Below the pieces are notes generated by a model. It was not told the DNA's origin and made no database searches. It worked only from the letters and a program-made list of their open reading frames with translations. DNA of 64,000 nucleotides, taken from the NCBI RefSeq assembly GCF_004341625.1, contig NZ_SLZG01000001.1:558001-622000 (forward strand), given 5' to 3'. Below, one piece after another: positions 1-9,714 of this stretch. The DNA comes from Rhizobium sp. BK376 (GTDB lineage: Bacteria; Pseudomonadota; Alphaproteobacteria; Rhizobiales; Rhizobiaceae). How positions within the stretch are numbered: the stretch's first letter is position 1; each line of letters opens with the position of its first letter. The position numbers were made by a program, and so were the translations under genes.

Positions 1-1
1 C

Positions 2-1072
2 TCGTGTATCATTACGCCCAAATTCGTCCAGCGCGTCGGTCACGTCAGGGTTTTCGGGGCGTTGATATCGCTGCTCTGCATCGGCGTTCTGCTTTGTGCG
101 CTTATGGTGGATTGGCGCGCCTGGATCGCCTTCCGCTTCATTAGCGGTTTCGGCATAGCGGGAAGCTATCTCATCATTGAAAGCTGGCTCAACGAGCGTG
201 TCACCAACGACAACAGGGCGACGATCTTTTCCGTCTACATGATCACCTGCCTTGTCGGGTCGATCGGCGGCCAATATCTCGTTCCGCTCGGCGATCCCAA
301 GACAACCTATCTCTTCATCCTCTGCGGCGTCATCTTCTCGCTTGCCATGTTGCCGACGGCCCTGTCGACGGCGCAATCACCGACGCCGATCGCCCAGGCC
401 AAATTCGACCTGCCGAAACTATACCGGCTGTCGCCGATCGCCTTCGTCGGCTCACTTCTGTCGGGCGCTCTCTCGGGCACCTGGAGCAGCCTGGGCGGTG
501 TCTACACGCAGAATATCGGGATGAACACCGCGCAGGGCGCCACGCTTCTCTCCTGCGTTCTGGCGGGCGGCGCGGTTTCGCAAATGCCGATCGGGCGCAT
601 TTCCGATATGATCGACCGACGCATCGTCATGATCGTCTGCGGCGTGGTCGGTGTCATCGCCTGTGTTTCGATGACGCTCCTCAGCGTGGAGTCGCAGGTC
701 GCTCTCTATATAGGCGGCTTCTTCGTGGGCACGATGCTCTACCCGATCTATTCCATCAACGTCGCCCATGCGAACGATCGCGCCGCGCCGGACGAATATG
801 TGACCATATCGAGCGGCATCATGATCCTTTACGGTCTCGGAACGGTTTCCGGACCGCTCGTCGGCGGCGCCTTGATGCAGTTTGCCGGCCCCCCCGGACT
901 TCTGTGGTTCCTTGCCCTCGTCTTTGCATTTTACGCCGGCTATGCCGGCTGGCGCATGGCAATGCGCAAGGCGAATGAAGGCCGAATCGAAAAGACGGGC
1001 TTTCAGTCCCTGCCCATTCCGGTCCGGGGGACCGATGCGACGCCACGTTCCGCGATATCGCCAAGCGAATAG
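2..1072 (+). CDS. MFS transporter, YcaD-like, N-terminus cut by the window edge
   Basis: This is a polytopic inner-membrane permease of the major facilitator superfamily. The frame is open from base 2, so the start lies outside the window; about 356 residues are visible. Hydrophobic helices run the whole length, and the segment with RFISGFGIAG followed by SYLIIESWLNE is typical of the YcaD/sugar-efflux-like MFS branch. A second MFS-type loop, GRISDMIDRR, lies near residue 185 of the visible part and marks the start of the C-terminal six-helix half. The last 30 residues are polar and cytoplasmic. The substrate cannot be read from the sequence. It ends 228 bases before pepN on the same strand. 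Confidence 0.85.
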   Translation, partial: SCIITPKFVQRVGHVRVFGALISLLCIGVLLCALMVDWRAWIAFRFISGFGIAGSYLIIESWLNERVTNDNRATIFSVYMITCLVGSIGGQYLVPLGDPKTTYLFILCGVIFSLAMLPTALSTAQSPTPIAQAKFDLPKLYRLSPIAFVGSLLSGALSGTWSSLGGVYTQNIGMNTAQGATLLSCVLAGGAVSQMPIGRISDMIDRRIVMIVCGVVGVIACVSMTLLSVESQVALYIGGFFVGTMLYPIYSINVAHANDRAAPDEYVTISSGIMILYGLGTVSGPLVGGALMQFAGPPGLLWFLALVFAFYAGYAGWRMAMRKANEGRIEKTGFQSLPIPVRGTDATPRSAISPSE

Positions 1073-1300
1073 TTAGCCGCCCACCGGCGGCAGCACGGCT
1101 GCGTTCAATTTCCGGTGAACAGACGGCGACTTCGGCCACAAATAAAACTTGCGGTAACCCTGCCAGCAAAACTTGGAAACTCCGTCGAGAGGCTTTAAGT
1201 TTAGTTCAGAATTTAATGTAATTGTACCAACAGAAGTCTCCATCCGACGTCTTACCCCGAAGAGCAAAACCGGGGACGGCAGGCCTGACCAGGAAACACC

Positions 1301-3949
1301 ATGCGCACAGATACCGGCCAGATCATTAATCTGGCAGACTACCGTCCCACCGATTTTGTCCTTGAACGCGTGGATCTCACCTTCGAGCTCGATCCCACCG
1401 AAACCAAGGTCGAAGCCCGGCTGATCTTCCATCGCCGCGAAGGCGTCGAGCCGAGTGCTCCGCTTGTTCTCGATGGCGATGAACTCACGCTCTCCGGTCT
1501 CCTGCTCGACCAGTCGGAAATTCCGGCCGAGCAATATACGGTCCTGCCGGAAAGCCTGACCATTCGCGATCTTCCGGCAACGGCTCCGTTCGAAGTGACG
1601 ATCACCACGATCATCAATCCGGAAGCCAACACCCAGCTGATGGGGCTTTATCGCACCGGTGGCATCTACTGCACGCAGTGCGAAGCGGAAGGTTTCCGCC
1701 GCATCACCTATTTCCCGGATCGACCCGATGTATTGGCGCCCTTTACGGTCAATATCATCGCCGACAAGGCTGCGAACCCGTTGCTGCTGTCGAACGGTAA
1801 TTTCCTCGGCGGCGCCGGCTATACCGAAGGCAAACATTTTGCGGCCTGGTTCGATCCGCATCCGAAGCCGAGCTATCTCTTCGCACTGGTCGCCGGCGAT
1901 CTCGGCGTCGTGGAAGACACTTTCACCACGATGTCGGATCGCGAAGTCGCCCTGAAGATCTATGTCGAGCACGGCAAGGAGCCGCGTGCAGCTTACGCCA
2001 TGGACGCGCTGAAGCGCTCCATGAAGTGGGACGAAGAAGTCTTTGGCCGCGAATATGATCTCGATATCTTCATGATCGTCGCCGTCTCCGACTTCAACAT
2101 GGGCGCGATGGAGAACAAGGGCCTCAACGTCTTCAACGACAAGTACGTCCTTGCCGATCCCGAGACCGCGACCGATCAAGACTACGCCAATATCGAGGCG
2201 ATCATCGCGCATGAATATTTCCACAACTGGACGGGAAATCGCATCACCTGCCGCGACTGGTTCCAGCTCTGCCTCAAGGAAGGCCTGACGGTCTATCGCG
2301 ACCACGAGTTTTCCGCCGACCAGCGCTCGCGCCCGGTCAAGCGCATTGCCGAAGTGCGGCACCTGAAATCCGAACAGTTTCCGGAGGACAGCGGGCCGCT
2401 CGCCCATCCGGTCCGCCCGACGAAATATCGCGAGATCAACAACTTCTATACGACCACGGTCTACGAGAAGGGCAGCGAAGTCACGCGGATGATCGCGACC
2501 TTGCTCGGCAAGGACATGTTCAAGAAGGGCATGGATCTCTATTTCGAGCGGCATGACGGCCAGGCCGTAACGATCGAGGATTTCGTCGCCTGCTTCGCTG
2601 AGGTCAGCGGCCGCGACCTCACCCAGTTCTCGCTCTGGTACCACCAGGCTGGAACGCCGCTGGTAACGGCATCCGGCAGCTATGATGCCGCCGCCAAGAC
2701 ATTTTCGCTGTCACTCGAGCAGATGATCCCGGCAACGCCCGGCCAGTCGTCCAAGGAGCCGATGCATATCCCGCTGCGGATGGCGTTACTTTCCGAAGAC
2801 GGTTCGCTGATGACGCCAAGCTCGGTGACATCAGCGGAACTGACCGACGATGTACTGCATCTGAAGGAGCGTACGCAAACCGCAGTCTTCCATGGCATCC
2901 CGTCCCGTCCGGTCCTGTCGCTGAACCGCAGCTTTTCGACGCCGATCAACCTGCATTTCACACAGAGCGCCGCCGACCTGGCGCTGGTTGCCCGCTTCGA
3001 GACCGATCACTTCGCTCGCTGGCAGGCGCTGACCGATCTGGCGCTGCCGAACCTCTTGCAGAGTGCGCGCGACGCCCGCCAGGGCGCGCCGGTGACCTGC
3101 GATCCCGCCTTCATCGACGCGCTGCTGGCAGCTGCGTCGGACGAAAGCCTGGAACCTGCCTTCCGCGCACAGGCTCTGAGCCTGCCGAGCGAAACCGACA
3201 TTGCGCGCGAGCTCGGCAGCAACAATGATCCCGACGCCAACCATGCCGGACGTCAGGCGGTCCTCACCCAGATCGCCGAGGCTGGAAGGGACATCTTCGC
3301 CGCACTTTACGAGAGCATACAGACCCCGGGCGACTTCAGCCCGGATGCAGCCAGCGCCGGCCGCCGGGCTCTGCGCAATGCCGCACTCTCCTATCTGTCG
3401 CTCTCCGACAACGTACCAGCCCGTGCCAAGGCGGCGTTCGACGCCGCCAACAACATGACGGATCTCAGCGCCGGGCTGACGATCCTTGCTCATCGTTTCC
3501 CGGATTCGCCGGAAGCGCAGGAGGCGCTGTCGACCTTTAAGGATCGCTTCGAAAACAACGCGCTCGTCGTCGACAAGTGGTTCGTGATCCAGGCAGGCAT
3601 TCCCGGCGCAGGCGCGCTCGAGCGCGTTCAGGGCCTGATGGAAAGCCCCCTCTTCAAGCGCACCAATCCCAACCGTGTGCGCGCCCTTATCGGCACTTTC
3701 GCGTTCGGCAACCCGACGGGCTTCAGCCGTGCCGACGGCGCCGGATATCGCTTCCTGGCCGACGAAATCCTCGACATCGACAAGCGCAATCCGCAGCTTG
3801 CCGCACGCATTCTGACCTCGATGCGCTCATGGCGGTCGCTGGAATCAGATCGTGCCGACCATGCACGTTCAGCCCTGATGCAGATCGATCGCGCGGCAGA
3901 TCTTTCGACCGACGTGCGCGATATTGTGGAGCGCATTCTCAAGGAATGA
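1301..3949 (+). CDS. pepN: Aminopeptidase N (M1 zinc metallopeptidase)
   Basis: A cytoplasmic zinc exopeptidase that removes N-terminal residues from peptides. At 882 residues it has the length of bacterial PepN. The exopeptidase motif GAMEN is at residues 268-272. The zinc site HEYFH is at 304-308, and the third ligand is Glu327 in LKEGLTVYRD. The N-terminal beta domain, the catalytic domain (about 200-440), the short beta domain and the long helical C-terminal domain are all present in order. No signal peptide is seen. The ATG start follows an A-rich stretch with a weak Shine-Dalgarno. A hairpin terminator lies just downstream, so the gene is probably its own transcription unit. Family identity is certain; the substrate range is inferred from the family. 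Confidence 0.97.
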   Translation: MRTDTGQIINLADYRPTDFVLERVDLTFELDPTETKVEARLIFHRREGVEPSAPLVLDGDELTLSGLLLDQSEIPAEQYTVLPESLTIRDLPATAPFEVTITTIINPEANTQLMGLYRTGGIYCTQCEAEGFRRITYFPDRPDVLAPFTVNIIADKAANPLLLSNGNFLGGAGYTEGKHFAAWFDPHPKPSYLFALVAGDLGVVEDTFTTMSDREVALKIYVEHGKEPRAAYAMDALKRSMKWDEEVFGREYDLDIFMIVAVSDFNMGAMENKGLNVFNDKYVLADPETATDQDYANIEAIIAHEYFHNWTGNRITCRDWFQLCLKEGLTVYRDHEFSADQRSRPVKRIAEVRHLKSEQFPEDSGPLAHPVRPTKYREINNFYTTTVYEKGSEVTRMIATLLGKDMFKKGMDLYFERHDGQAVTIEDFVACFAEVSGRDLTQFSLWYHQAGTPLVTASGSYDAAAKTFSLSLEQMIPATPGQSSKEPMHIPLRMALLSEDGSLMTPSSVTSAELTDDVLHLKERTQTAVFHGIPSRPVLSLNRSFSTPINLHFTQSAADLALVARFETDHFARWQALTDLALPNLLQSARDARQGAPVTCDPAFIDALLAAASDESLEPAFRAQALSLPSETDIARELGSNNDPDANHAGRQAVLTQIAEAGRDIFAALYESIQTPGDFSPDAASAGRRALRNAALSYLSLSDNVPARAKAAFDAANNMTDLSAGLTILAHRFPDSPEAQEALSTFKDRFENNALVVDKWFVIQAGIPGAGALERVQGLMESPLFKRTNPNRVRALIGTFAFGNPTGFSRADGAGYRFLADEILDIDKRNPQLAARILTSMRSWRSLESDRADHARSALMQIDRAADLSTDVRDIVERILKE

Positions 3950-3974
3950 ATCGGCGCTTGCATGAGTGATTCGC

Positions 3975-4004
3975 AAGGCGGGTGTTTTTACATCCGCCTT
4001 TTTT
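3975..4004 (+). terminator. Rho-independent terminator after pepN
   Basis: A 10-bp stem (3975-3984 with 3991-4000, one G-T pair) has a 6-base T-rich loop and is followed directly by four T. It sits 25 bases after the pepN stop codon and separates pepN from the kinase gene downstream. Confidence 0.8.
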
Positions 4005-4072
4005 CGTTGAGCCTTGCAACAATCGTTACGGTGCCGACTCGTTCGCGAAGAAAATCGTGCGCGTGCAAACAG

Positions 4073-4087
4073 TTAAGAAAGTTTTAC
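4073..4087 (+). promoter_or_regulatory. Possible CtrA-type site upstream of the PleC-like kinase
   Basis: The bases read TTAA, seven bases, then TTAC. This is one mismatch from the CtrA consensus TTAA-N7-TTAA known in Caulobacter and rhizobia. It lies about 95 bases before the preferred start of the kinase gene. A single short match could be chance. Confidence 0.3.
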
Positions 4088-4180
4088 CGCAGGCTCTGGA
4101 CAAGGCGAATCAGCAATGATTCATTACGACAGGTTCGGGCGAGCGGCGCAGCGAATCATACGAGGGACAAGGCTAACGAG

Positions 4181-6517
4181 ATGGTGGACGTGCGGCGGGC
4201 AACCGCAGCCGATGGACGGCTGCGTGTCAATTTCGGCGGGCTGAAATCGTGGCATGGCGGCCTTTCCGGCCGGACAGGATTGAACGCCGCCGCTGTCTCA
4301 CGGCGCTTTCCCCAGATCGAACTCATCCTGAGACGTGCCATCCCCATCCTGATCGTTGCCTTTCTTGCTGTCGTCGCTGCGTCCCGCATGTTCGGCATGA
4401 TGACGGAGCATTCGCGGATAGAGTCGGCTTCGCGGCATGCAACGTCGCTCTCCGCTGCTGCCGCATCCGCCGCCTTCTCCAATGATCCCGGTCTGTTTCA
4501 GGCCGCGGATCGTGGATCGGCCGAAAAAAGACTTTCCACCTATCTGCCGCAGGACCGGCTCGACGGCGGTGCCTTCATCCTCCTTGTGCAGGCGAGCGGT
4601 CGGGTCTTTGCCTCATCCGCAGCGGGCTCGTCCTATGTTGGTCTTTCGATTTCCGATTTCTTTCCCGAGGTTTCGGCCATCCGTCACTTCGGCGACCGCG
4701 CAGGCGTGATAGAGACAACGATCGCTGGCGCTCCCTACTACGCGGCAATCTCCCTCATCGGCGACCGCGGCGATTTCATCATCTCGGCGGCGTCGCTTAA
4801 CCAGATCGACGAGCTCTGGCGGCAGGAACTGACCCTCAACGTCACGCTTTTCGCCGGTATCTCGTCCATCCTTCTCGTCATCCTCTATGCCTATTACACG
4901 CAGGTCCGCCGGGCCCGCGATGCGGACGAGATTTTCCTGGAATCCAACCTGCGCGTTGAAACCGCCCTGTCGCGTGGTCGCTGCGGGTTGTGGGATTTCG
5001 ATTTTTCCAGCCGCGAATTCTTCTGGTCACGATCCATGTACGACATGCTCGGCTTGCCGGCATCCGACAAGACCCTGTCCTTCGGCGATGCGGCGCGGCT
5101 GATGCATCCGAACGACAACAGCCTCTACAAGCTCGCCCGCACCGTCGCCAAAGGCAATGCCGGCCAGGTCGATCAGATCCTGCGCATCCGCCACGCCAAA
5201 GGCCACTACGTCTGGATGCGGGCTCGCGCGCAGGTCATCCGCACCAATTCCGGCCGCGTCCACATGATCGGCATCGCCATGGACGTCACCGAGCAGCACC
5301 GTCTGGCGCAGCGCTATGCAGAGGCCGACCAGCGTCTGGCCGATGCGATCGAATGCACGTCCGAGGCCTTCGTCCTCTGGGACAAGAACGACCGGCTGGT
5401 GATGTGCAACGCCCACTATCAGCAGGCCTACGGGCTGCCCGACAACGTGCTCGTTCCGGGCACCGAGCGTTCGGTTGTCAATGCGGCGGCGGCCCGCCCC
5501 GTCATCGAGCGACGCATCGCCGATCCCGATCGATCCGGCTACTCGCAGACAACAGAAGTGCAGCTCGCCGACGAGCGCTGGCTGCAGATCAACGAGCGCC
5601 GCACCCGCGACGGCGGCCTTGTCTCGGTGGGCACCGACATCACCCTCCTCAAGCGCAACCAGGAGCGCCTACGCGAATCCGAGCGCCGCCTCATGGCGAC
5701 GATCAACGACCTCTCAGCGTCGCGGCAGATCCTTGAACGCCAAAAGGCCGAGCTTTCCACGGCCAACACCAATTATCTGGCCGAAAAAGATCGTGCCGAG
5801 GCCGCGAACAAGGCGAAATCCGAATTCCTCGCCAACATGTCGCACGAGCTTCGCACGCCGCTGAACGCAATCCTCGGCTTCTCGGAAATCCTGCAGAACC
5901 AGATGTTCGGCCCGCTCGGCTCCGGGAAATACAACGAGTATGCCAAGGATATTCATGACAGCGGCAAGCATCTGCTGAACGTCATCAATGATATTCTCGA
6001 CATGTCGAAGATCGAAGCCGGCCATATGAAGCTTTTCTGCGAGAAGATAGATCTTGCACCGCTGATCGAGGAATGCCTGCGCTTCACCTCGGTACCTGCA
6101 GCCTACAAGGATATCGTCGTCGAGCAGCGCATCTCGTCGGATATCAGGCTGGTCGCCGATCGGCGCGCCATGAAGCAGATCCTGCTCAACCTTCTCTCGA
6201 ACGCCGTGAAATTTACCAATAATGGCGGACGGATCGCTGTACGCACACGGGAAACCCGCAACGGCGTGGTATTGACAATCGCCGATACCGGCATCGGCAT
6301 TCCGAAATCGGCTCTCGGCAAGATCGGCCAGCCCTTCGAGCAGGTTCAGAGCCAGTATGCCAAGAGCAAGGGGGGCTCGGGTCTCGGCCTTGCGATCTCC
6401 CGCTCGCTCGCCTCGCTGCACAATGGCCGCATGAAGATCCGCTCATGGGAAGGCCAGGGGACGGTGATTTCCGTCAGCATTCCCGACCAGGGCAACGGCC
6501 GGACCACCGCCGTCTAG
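4181..6517 (+). CDS. pleC: PAS-domain hybridless histidine kinase, PleC-like
   Basis: A membrane sensor kinase, probably the rhizobial PleC that acts on DivK-type response regulators in cell-cycle and polarity control. I chose ATG 4181 (778 aa). The longer open frame from 3962 would begin inside the pepN terminator, and GAGGGAC precedes 4181. Membrane helices are at about residues 54-72 and 217-240, bracketing a periplasmic sensor domain. Two PAS-like domains follow (about 260-370 and 385-500), then a coiled linker. The HisKA box NMSHELRTPLN has phospho-acceptor His555. The HATPase_c domain has an N box (LLNLLSNAVKF) and glycine boxes. The segment MFGPLGSGKY after the H box is shared by PleC and DivJ. 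The pepN-kinase-glnE order agrees with my memory of other rhizobia. PleC rather than another DivJ/PleC paralogue is an inference. Confidence 0.7.
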   Translation: MVDVRRATAADGRLRVNFGGLKSWHGGLSGRTGLNAAAVSRRFPQIELILRRAIPILIVAFLAVVAASRMFGMMTEHSRIESASRHATSLSAAAASAAFSNDPGLFQAADRGSAEKRLSTYLPQDRLDGGAFILLVQASGRVFASSAAGSSYVGLSISDFFPEVSAIRHFGDRAGVIETTIAGAPYYAAISLIGDRGDFIISAASLNQIDELWRQELTLNVTLFAGISSILLVILYAYYTQVRRARDADEIFLESNLRVETALSRGRCGLWDFDFSSREFFWSRSMYDMLGLPASDKTLSFGDAARLMHPNDNSLYKLARTVAKGNAGQVDQILRIRHAKGHYVWMRARAQVIRTNSGRVHMIGIAMDVTEQHRLAQRYAEADQRLADAIECTSEAFVLWDKNDRLVMCNAHYQQAYGLPDNVLVPGTERSVVNAAAARPVIERRIADPDRSGYSQTTEVQLADERWLQINERRTRDGGLVSVGTDITLLKRNQERLRESERRLMATINDLSASRQILERQKAELSTANTNYLAEKDRAEAANKAKSEFLANMSHELRTPLNAILGFSEILQNQMFGPLGSGKYNEYAKDIHDSGKHLLNVINDILDMSKIEAGHMKLFCEKIDLAPLIEECLRFTSVPAAYKDIVVEQRISSDIRLVADRRAMKQILLNLLSNAVKFTNNGGRIAVRTRETRNGVVLTIADTGIGIPKSALGKIGQPFEQVQSQYAKSKGGSGLGLAISRSLASLHNGRMKIRSWEGQGTVISVSIPDQGNGRTTAV

Positions 6518-6617
6518 AGCATTTTCGCTTTTCTTCGAATCGCGGAAACGCTCTACCTATTTGATTTGACGCAATTCCGGACGCAAAACCGTGGCACGCT
6601 TTTGCTGGAATTGCTCC
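6516..6617. repeat. Rhizobial intergenic repeat (about 100 bp, imperfect palindromic ends)
   Basis: The stretch between the kinase stop and the glnE stop begins AGAGCATTTTCGC and ends GGAATTGCTCC, so its ends are imperfect inverted copies. The internal GACGCAATTCCGGACG block matches a repeat I recognise from many intergenic regions of Rhizobium and related genomes. It lies between convergent genes and may also fold as a terminator for either. Recognition is from memory; the copy number was not measured. Confidence 0.6.
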
Positions 6618-6621
6618 CATT

Positions 6622-9576
6622 TCATGCAGCGACGGTCCGCTGAAAGACAGCACGCACCGCCTTCGACAGCCGCCGCAGCTCTGCTTCCAGCGTCCTGATA
6701 TCAGGGCAATCCCCTGCCCGGCAAACCAGCTCGATCAAGCCCGCCGGCGCCTTTTCCGGATCGAAGGGACCGTCGACACACAGGCGAATAAGCTGCGACA
6801 GATCCGTATAGAGCCGCAACGCCTCCAGGCAAAGATCGAGATCATTTCGATCCATCAGCCGCTCGCCCAGCTGCCGCAGCGCCTCATCGGTGCTGACGCC
6901 GTTGGTATTCAGATGCAGGGCTTTCGCGGGCGCGATCAGTCGCAGATATTGCGCGATAAACTCGATATCAATCAGCCCGCCGGGAATGAGTTTCAGATCC
7001 CAAATACTGGCTGGCGGCTTCTCCTTCTCGATCAGCGCCCGCATCTCGGCGACGTCTTTGGTGATCTTGGCCAAATCCGGTTGAGTTGACAGCACCTCGT
7101 CAATAACGCGCTCTGCATCACTGATGAGACCGGCGTCGCCGGATAGAAGACGGGCGCGGCTCAGCGCCATGTGCTCCCAGGTCCAGGCTTCCTCGCGCTG
7201 ATACTTCTCAAAGGAGTTGATGCGGGTTGCGACAGGGCCCTTGTTGCCCGATGGTCGCAAGCGCATGTCGACCTCGTAAAGCACGCCTTCTGAAGTTGGG
7301 GCGGACAGCGCGGAAATCAGCCGCTGGGTGATGCGCGTGAAATATCGCGTTGCATCCAACGGCTTGGCGCCATCGGAATCGTCCGCGGCATCATCATAAT
7401 CATAGAGCAGGATGATATCGATATCGGAGCCGGCCGTCAGTTCGAAGCTGCCAAGCTTGCCCATTCCCATCACGGCCACGCGACCGCCTGGATAATTGCC
7501 ATGCGCTGCCCTGATCTCCTTCAGAACGGCATCAAGCGCGGCTTCGACGATCAGGTCTGCCAGATGGGTGAAGGCATGCGCGGCCATGGCGCCGTTGATC
7601 GAGCCTGTCAGCAGGCGGATGCCGATCAGGAAGCGCTGCTCGGAGGCGAAGATGCGCAGCCGGTCGAGCGTTTCCTCATAATAACGCGCCGGCGCCAGAA
7701 ACCCCTTGATCCGCTCTGCCAGATATTCCCGCGTCGGCAATTCTGCCATCAGGCCGCGATCGAGCATGCCGTCGAAGACATGCGGCTTGGCCGCGATGAT
7801 CTCGGCGAGGCGCGGTGCTGACGACATGATGTTGACGATGAGGGACAGCAGCGCCGGATTGTTGCCCAGGAGCGAGAAAAGCTGGATGCCGGCCGGCAGT
7901 CCGGAAATGAAGTTGTCGAAACGCAGCAAAGCCTCGTCAGCCCGCTTGCTTTCGCCGAAGACGCGAAGCAGTTCCGGTATCAGTTCCGTCAGCCGCTCGC
8001 GCGCCTCAACCGATTGCGTGGCGCGGTAACGGCCGTAATGCCAGGTGCGGATGACCTGCGAAATGTCGGAGGGCCTTTCGAAGCCGAGCCTGCGAAGGGT
8101 CTTGAGCGTATCGGGATCATCCCCCTGCCCGGTGAAGACAAGATTACCCGTCTCCGTCGACAGCCTCGCCTCCTGCTCGAAAAGCTGGGCGTAGCGATGC
8201 TCCACGATCCTCAGAATGGACACGAGCCGCTCGGAAAAGCTCGACGTGTCATCGAAACCCATCATGAAGGCGATGCGCTTCAGCTCTACCTCCGTTTCGG
8301 GCAGAAGGTGGGTCTGCTCGTCGCGAACCATCTGGATGCGGTGCTCGACATCGCGCAGAAACCAATAGGCCTCTATCAGTTCGTCGCGTGTTTCGGCATC
8401 GATCCACTTTGCCTTGGTAAGCTCCCCCAAGGTCTGCTCGGTCGCGCGGGACCGCAATGCCGGCATTCGCCCGCCGGCGATCAGCTGCTGCGTCTGGACG
8501 AAGAATTCGATCTCGCGGATACCGCCTCGCCCAAGCTTGACGTTGTGGCCCTTCACGGCAATTGCGCCATGTCCCTTGTGAGCATGGATCTGCCGCTTGA
8601 TGGAATGGATGTCGGCGATCGCGGCATAGTCCAGATACTTGCGGAAGACGAAAGGCACGAGGTCGCGAATGAAGGCAGCACCCGCGTCGAGATCGCCGCC
8701 AACCGGGCGCGCCTTGATGAAAGCGGCACGCTCCCAGTTCTGGCCCCTGCCCTCGTAATAGATCATGGCCGCATCGACGGGGATGGCGAGCGGGGTTGAG
8801 CCGGGATCGGGCCGCAGACGCAGGTCAGTGCGGAAAACATAGCCATCGGCCGTGCGCTCCTGAAGGATGCGCACCAGGCGCCGCATCAGCCGCGGGAAAA
8901 TGTCGATCGCATCGTCGGGATTGGGAACGATGCCCGCCGTTTCATCGAAAAAGACAACGAGATCGATGTCGGATGAATAGTTCAGCTCTTCCGCGCCAAG
9001 TTTTCCCATGCCGAGAACGATGACGCCGGAGCCTGTGCTCGGAGTGGAGGGATCGGGGAGCACGAGCTTGCCGCTTTCGTGCGCCGACAGGAGCAGGTGA
9101 TCGATGGCGGCGGAAATGGCAGCTTCCGCCAACGCGCTTAGCCACCAAGTCGTCATGCGGCCATCGAAGATACGGGCGAGATCCGCAAGCGCAATCAGGA
9201 AGGAAGCCTTGCGCTTGGCGATGCGCAGGCGGCTCATCACATCCGATTCCGAGGGCGACCCTGCGCCTTCGGAAGGAAGCCACGCCCGCCGCGCCTCGGC
9301 GACCAGTTGCTCGATCTGCGGTTCCAGGGGTTCGCTGATTGCCGCCGCCAGCAACGCGGGATCGAGGTTGGCCATTTCGCGCAGATGCGGCGACAGGGTC
9401 AGAACGCTGACAACGAAATCGCGCAGAGGCGTTGCACCATCGACAAGGGCGGCAATCGTCGGCTCCGTCGCGCCGATAGCCTTCAGATCGGCCAGCGCGG
9501 ATTTCGCCTCCGTCTGGTTGAGAGGCCGCAGCAGCGCGGATGGAACGTCCTGAATGCGATGATCGGATTTCGTCAT
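6622..9576 (-). CDS. glnE: Bifunctional glutamine synthetase adenylyltransferase / deadenylylating enzyme
   Basis: This enzyme adds and removes AMP on a tyrosine of glutamine synthetase in response to PII and glutamine, and so sets nitrogen assimilation. I chose ATG 9576 (984 aa). The frame is open further upstream to 9699, but those 41 residues are low-complexity and unlike the family. GGAAAAG precedes 9576. Two nucleotidyltransferase domains are seen: an N-terminal one with GMGKLG at about 189-194 and SSDIDL following, and a C-terminal one with GMGKLG and AGSDIDI at about 705-725. The duplicated layout and length match GlnE. It converges with the PleC-like kinase across a repeat. Confidence 0.96.
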   Translation of the reverse strand: MTKSDHRIQDVPSALLRPLNQTEAKSALADLKAIGATEPTIAALVDGATPLRDFVVSVLTLSPHLREMANLDPALLAAAISEPLEPQIEQLVAEARRAWLPSEGAGSPSESDVMSRLRIAKRKASFLIALADLARIFDGRMTTWWLSALAEAAISAAIDHLLLSAHESGKLVLPDPSTPSTGSGVIVLGMGKLGAEELNYSSDIDLVVFFDETAGIVPNPDDAIDIFPRLMRRLVRILQERTADGYVFRTDLRLRPDPGSTPLAIPVDAAMIYYEGRGQNWERAAFIKARPVGGDLDAGAAFIRDLVPFVFRKYLDYAAIADIHSIKRQIHAHKGHGAIAVKGHNVKLGRGGIREIEFFVQTQQLIAGGRMPALRSRATEQTLGELTKAKWIDAETRDELIEAYWFLRDVEHRIQMVRDEQTHLLPETEVELKRIAFMMGFDDTSSFSERLVSILRIVEHRYAQLFEQEARLSTETGNLVFTGQGDDPDTLKTLRRLGFERPSDISQVIRTWHYGRYRATQSVEARERLTELIPELLRVFGESKRADEALLRFDNFISGLPAGIQLFSLLGNNPALLSLIVNIMSSAPRLAEIIAAKPHVFDGMLDRGLMAELPTREYLAERIKGFLAPARYYEETLDRLRIFASEQRFLIGIRLLTGSINGAMAAHAFTHLADLIVEAALDAVLKEIRAAHGNYPGGRVAVMGMGKLGSFELTAGSDIDIILLYDYDDAADDSDGAKPLDATRYFTRITQRLISALSAPTSEGVLYEVDMRLRPSGNKGPVATRINSFEKYQREEAWTWEHMALSRARLLSGDAGLISDAERVIDEVLSTQPDLAKITKDVAEMRALIEKEKPPASIWDLKLIPGGLIDIEFIAQYLRLIAPAKALHLNTNGVSTDEALRQLGERLMDRNDLDLCLEALRLYTDLSQLIRLCVDGPFDPEKAPAGLIELVCRAGDCPDIRTLEAELRRLSKAVRAVFQRTVAA

Positions 9577-9714
9577 GCGGCTTTTCCGATTGATGGGACA
9601 ATGGCGGAAGCCGCAGGAGGAATCACGAAGCGGCCTGCAGCCTAAACTAGGGCCAGCTTTCGTTTGCGCCAATAGTGGACTTGGCCGGAACGCCGACACA
9701 TCAAGCAGGACGGC

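Noticed and set aside
1073..2644. 523-aa open frame on the minus strand across pepN
   Set aside because: It is antisense to pepN, whose motifs are unmistakable; it comes from the high-GC codon pattern and has no ribosome site or family features.
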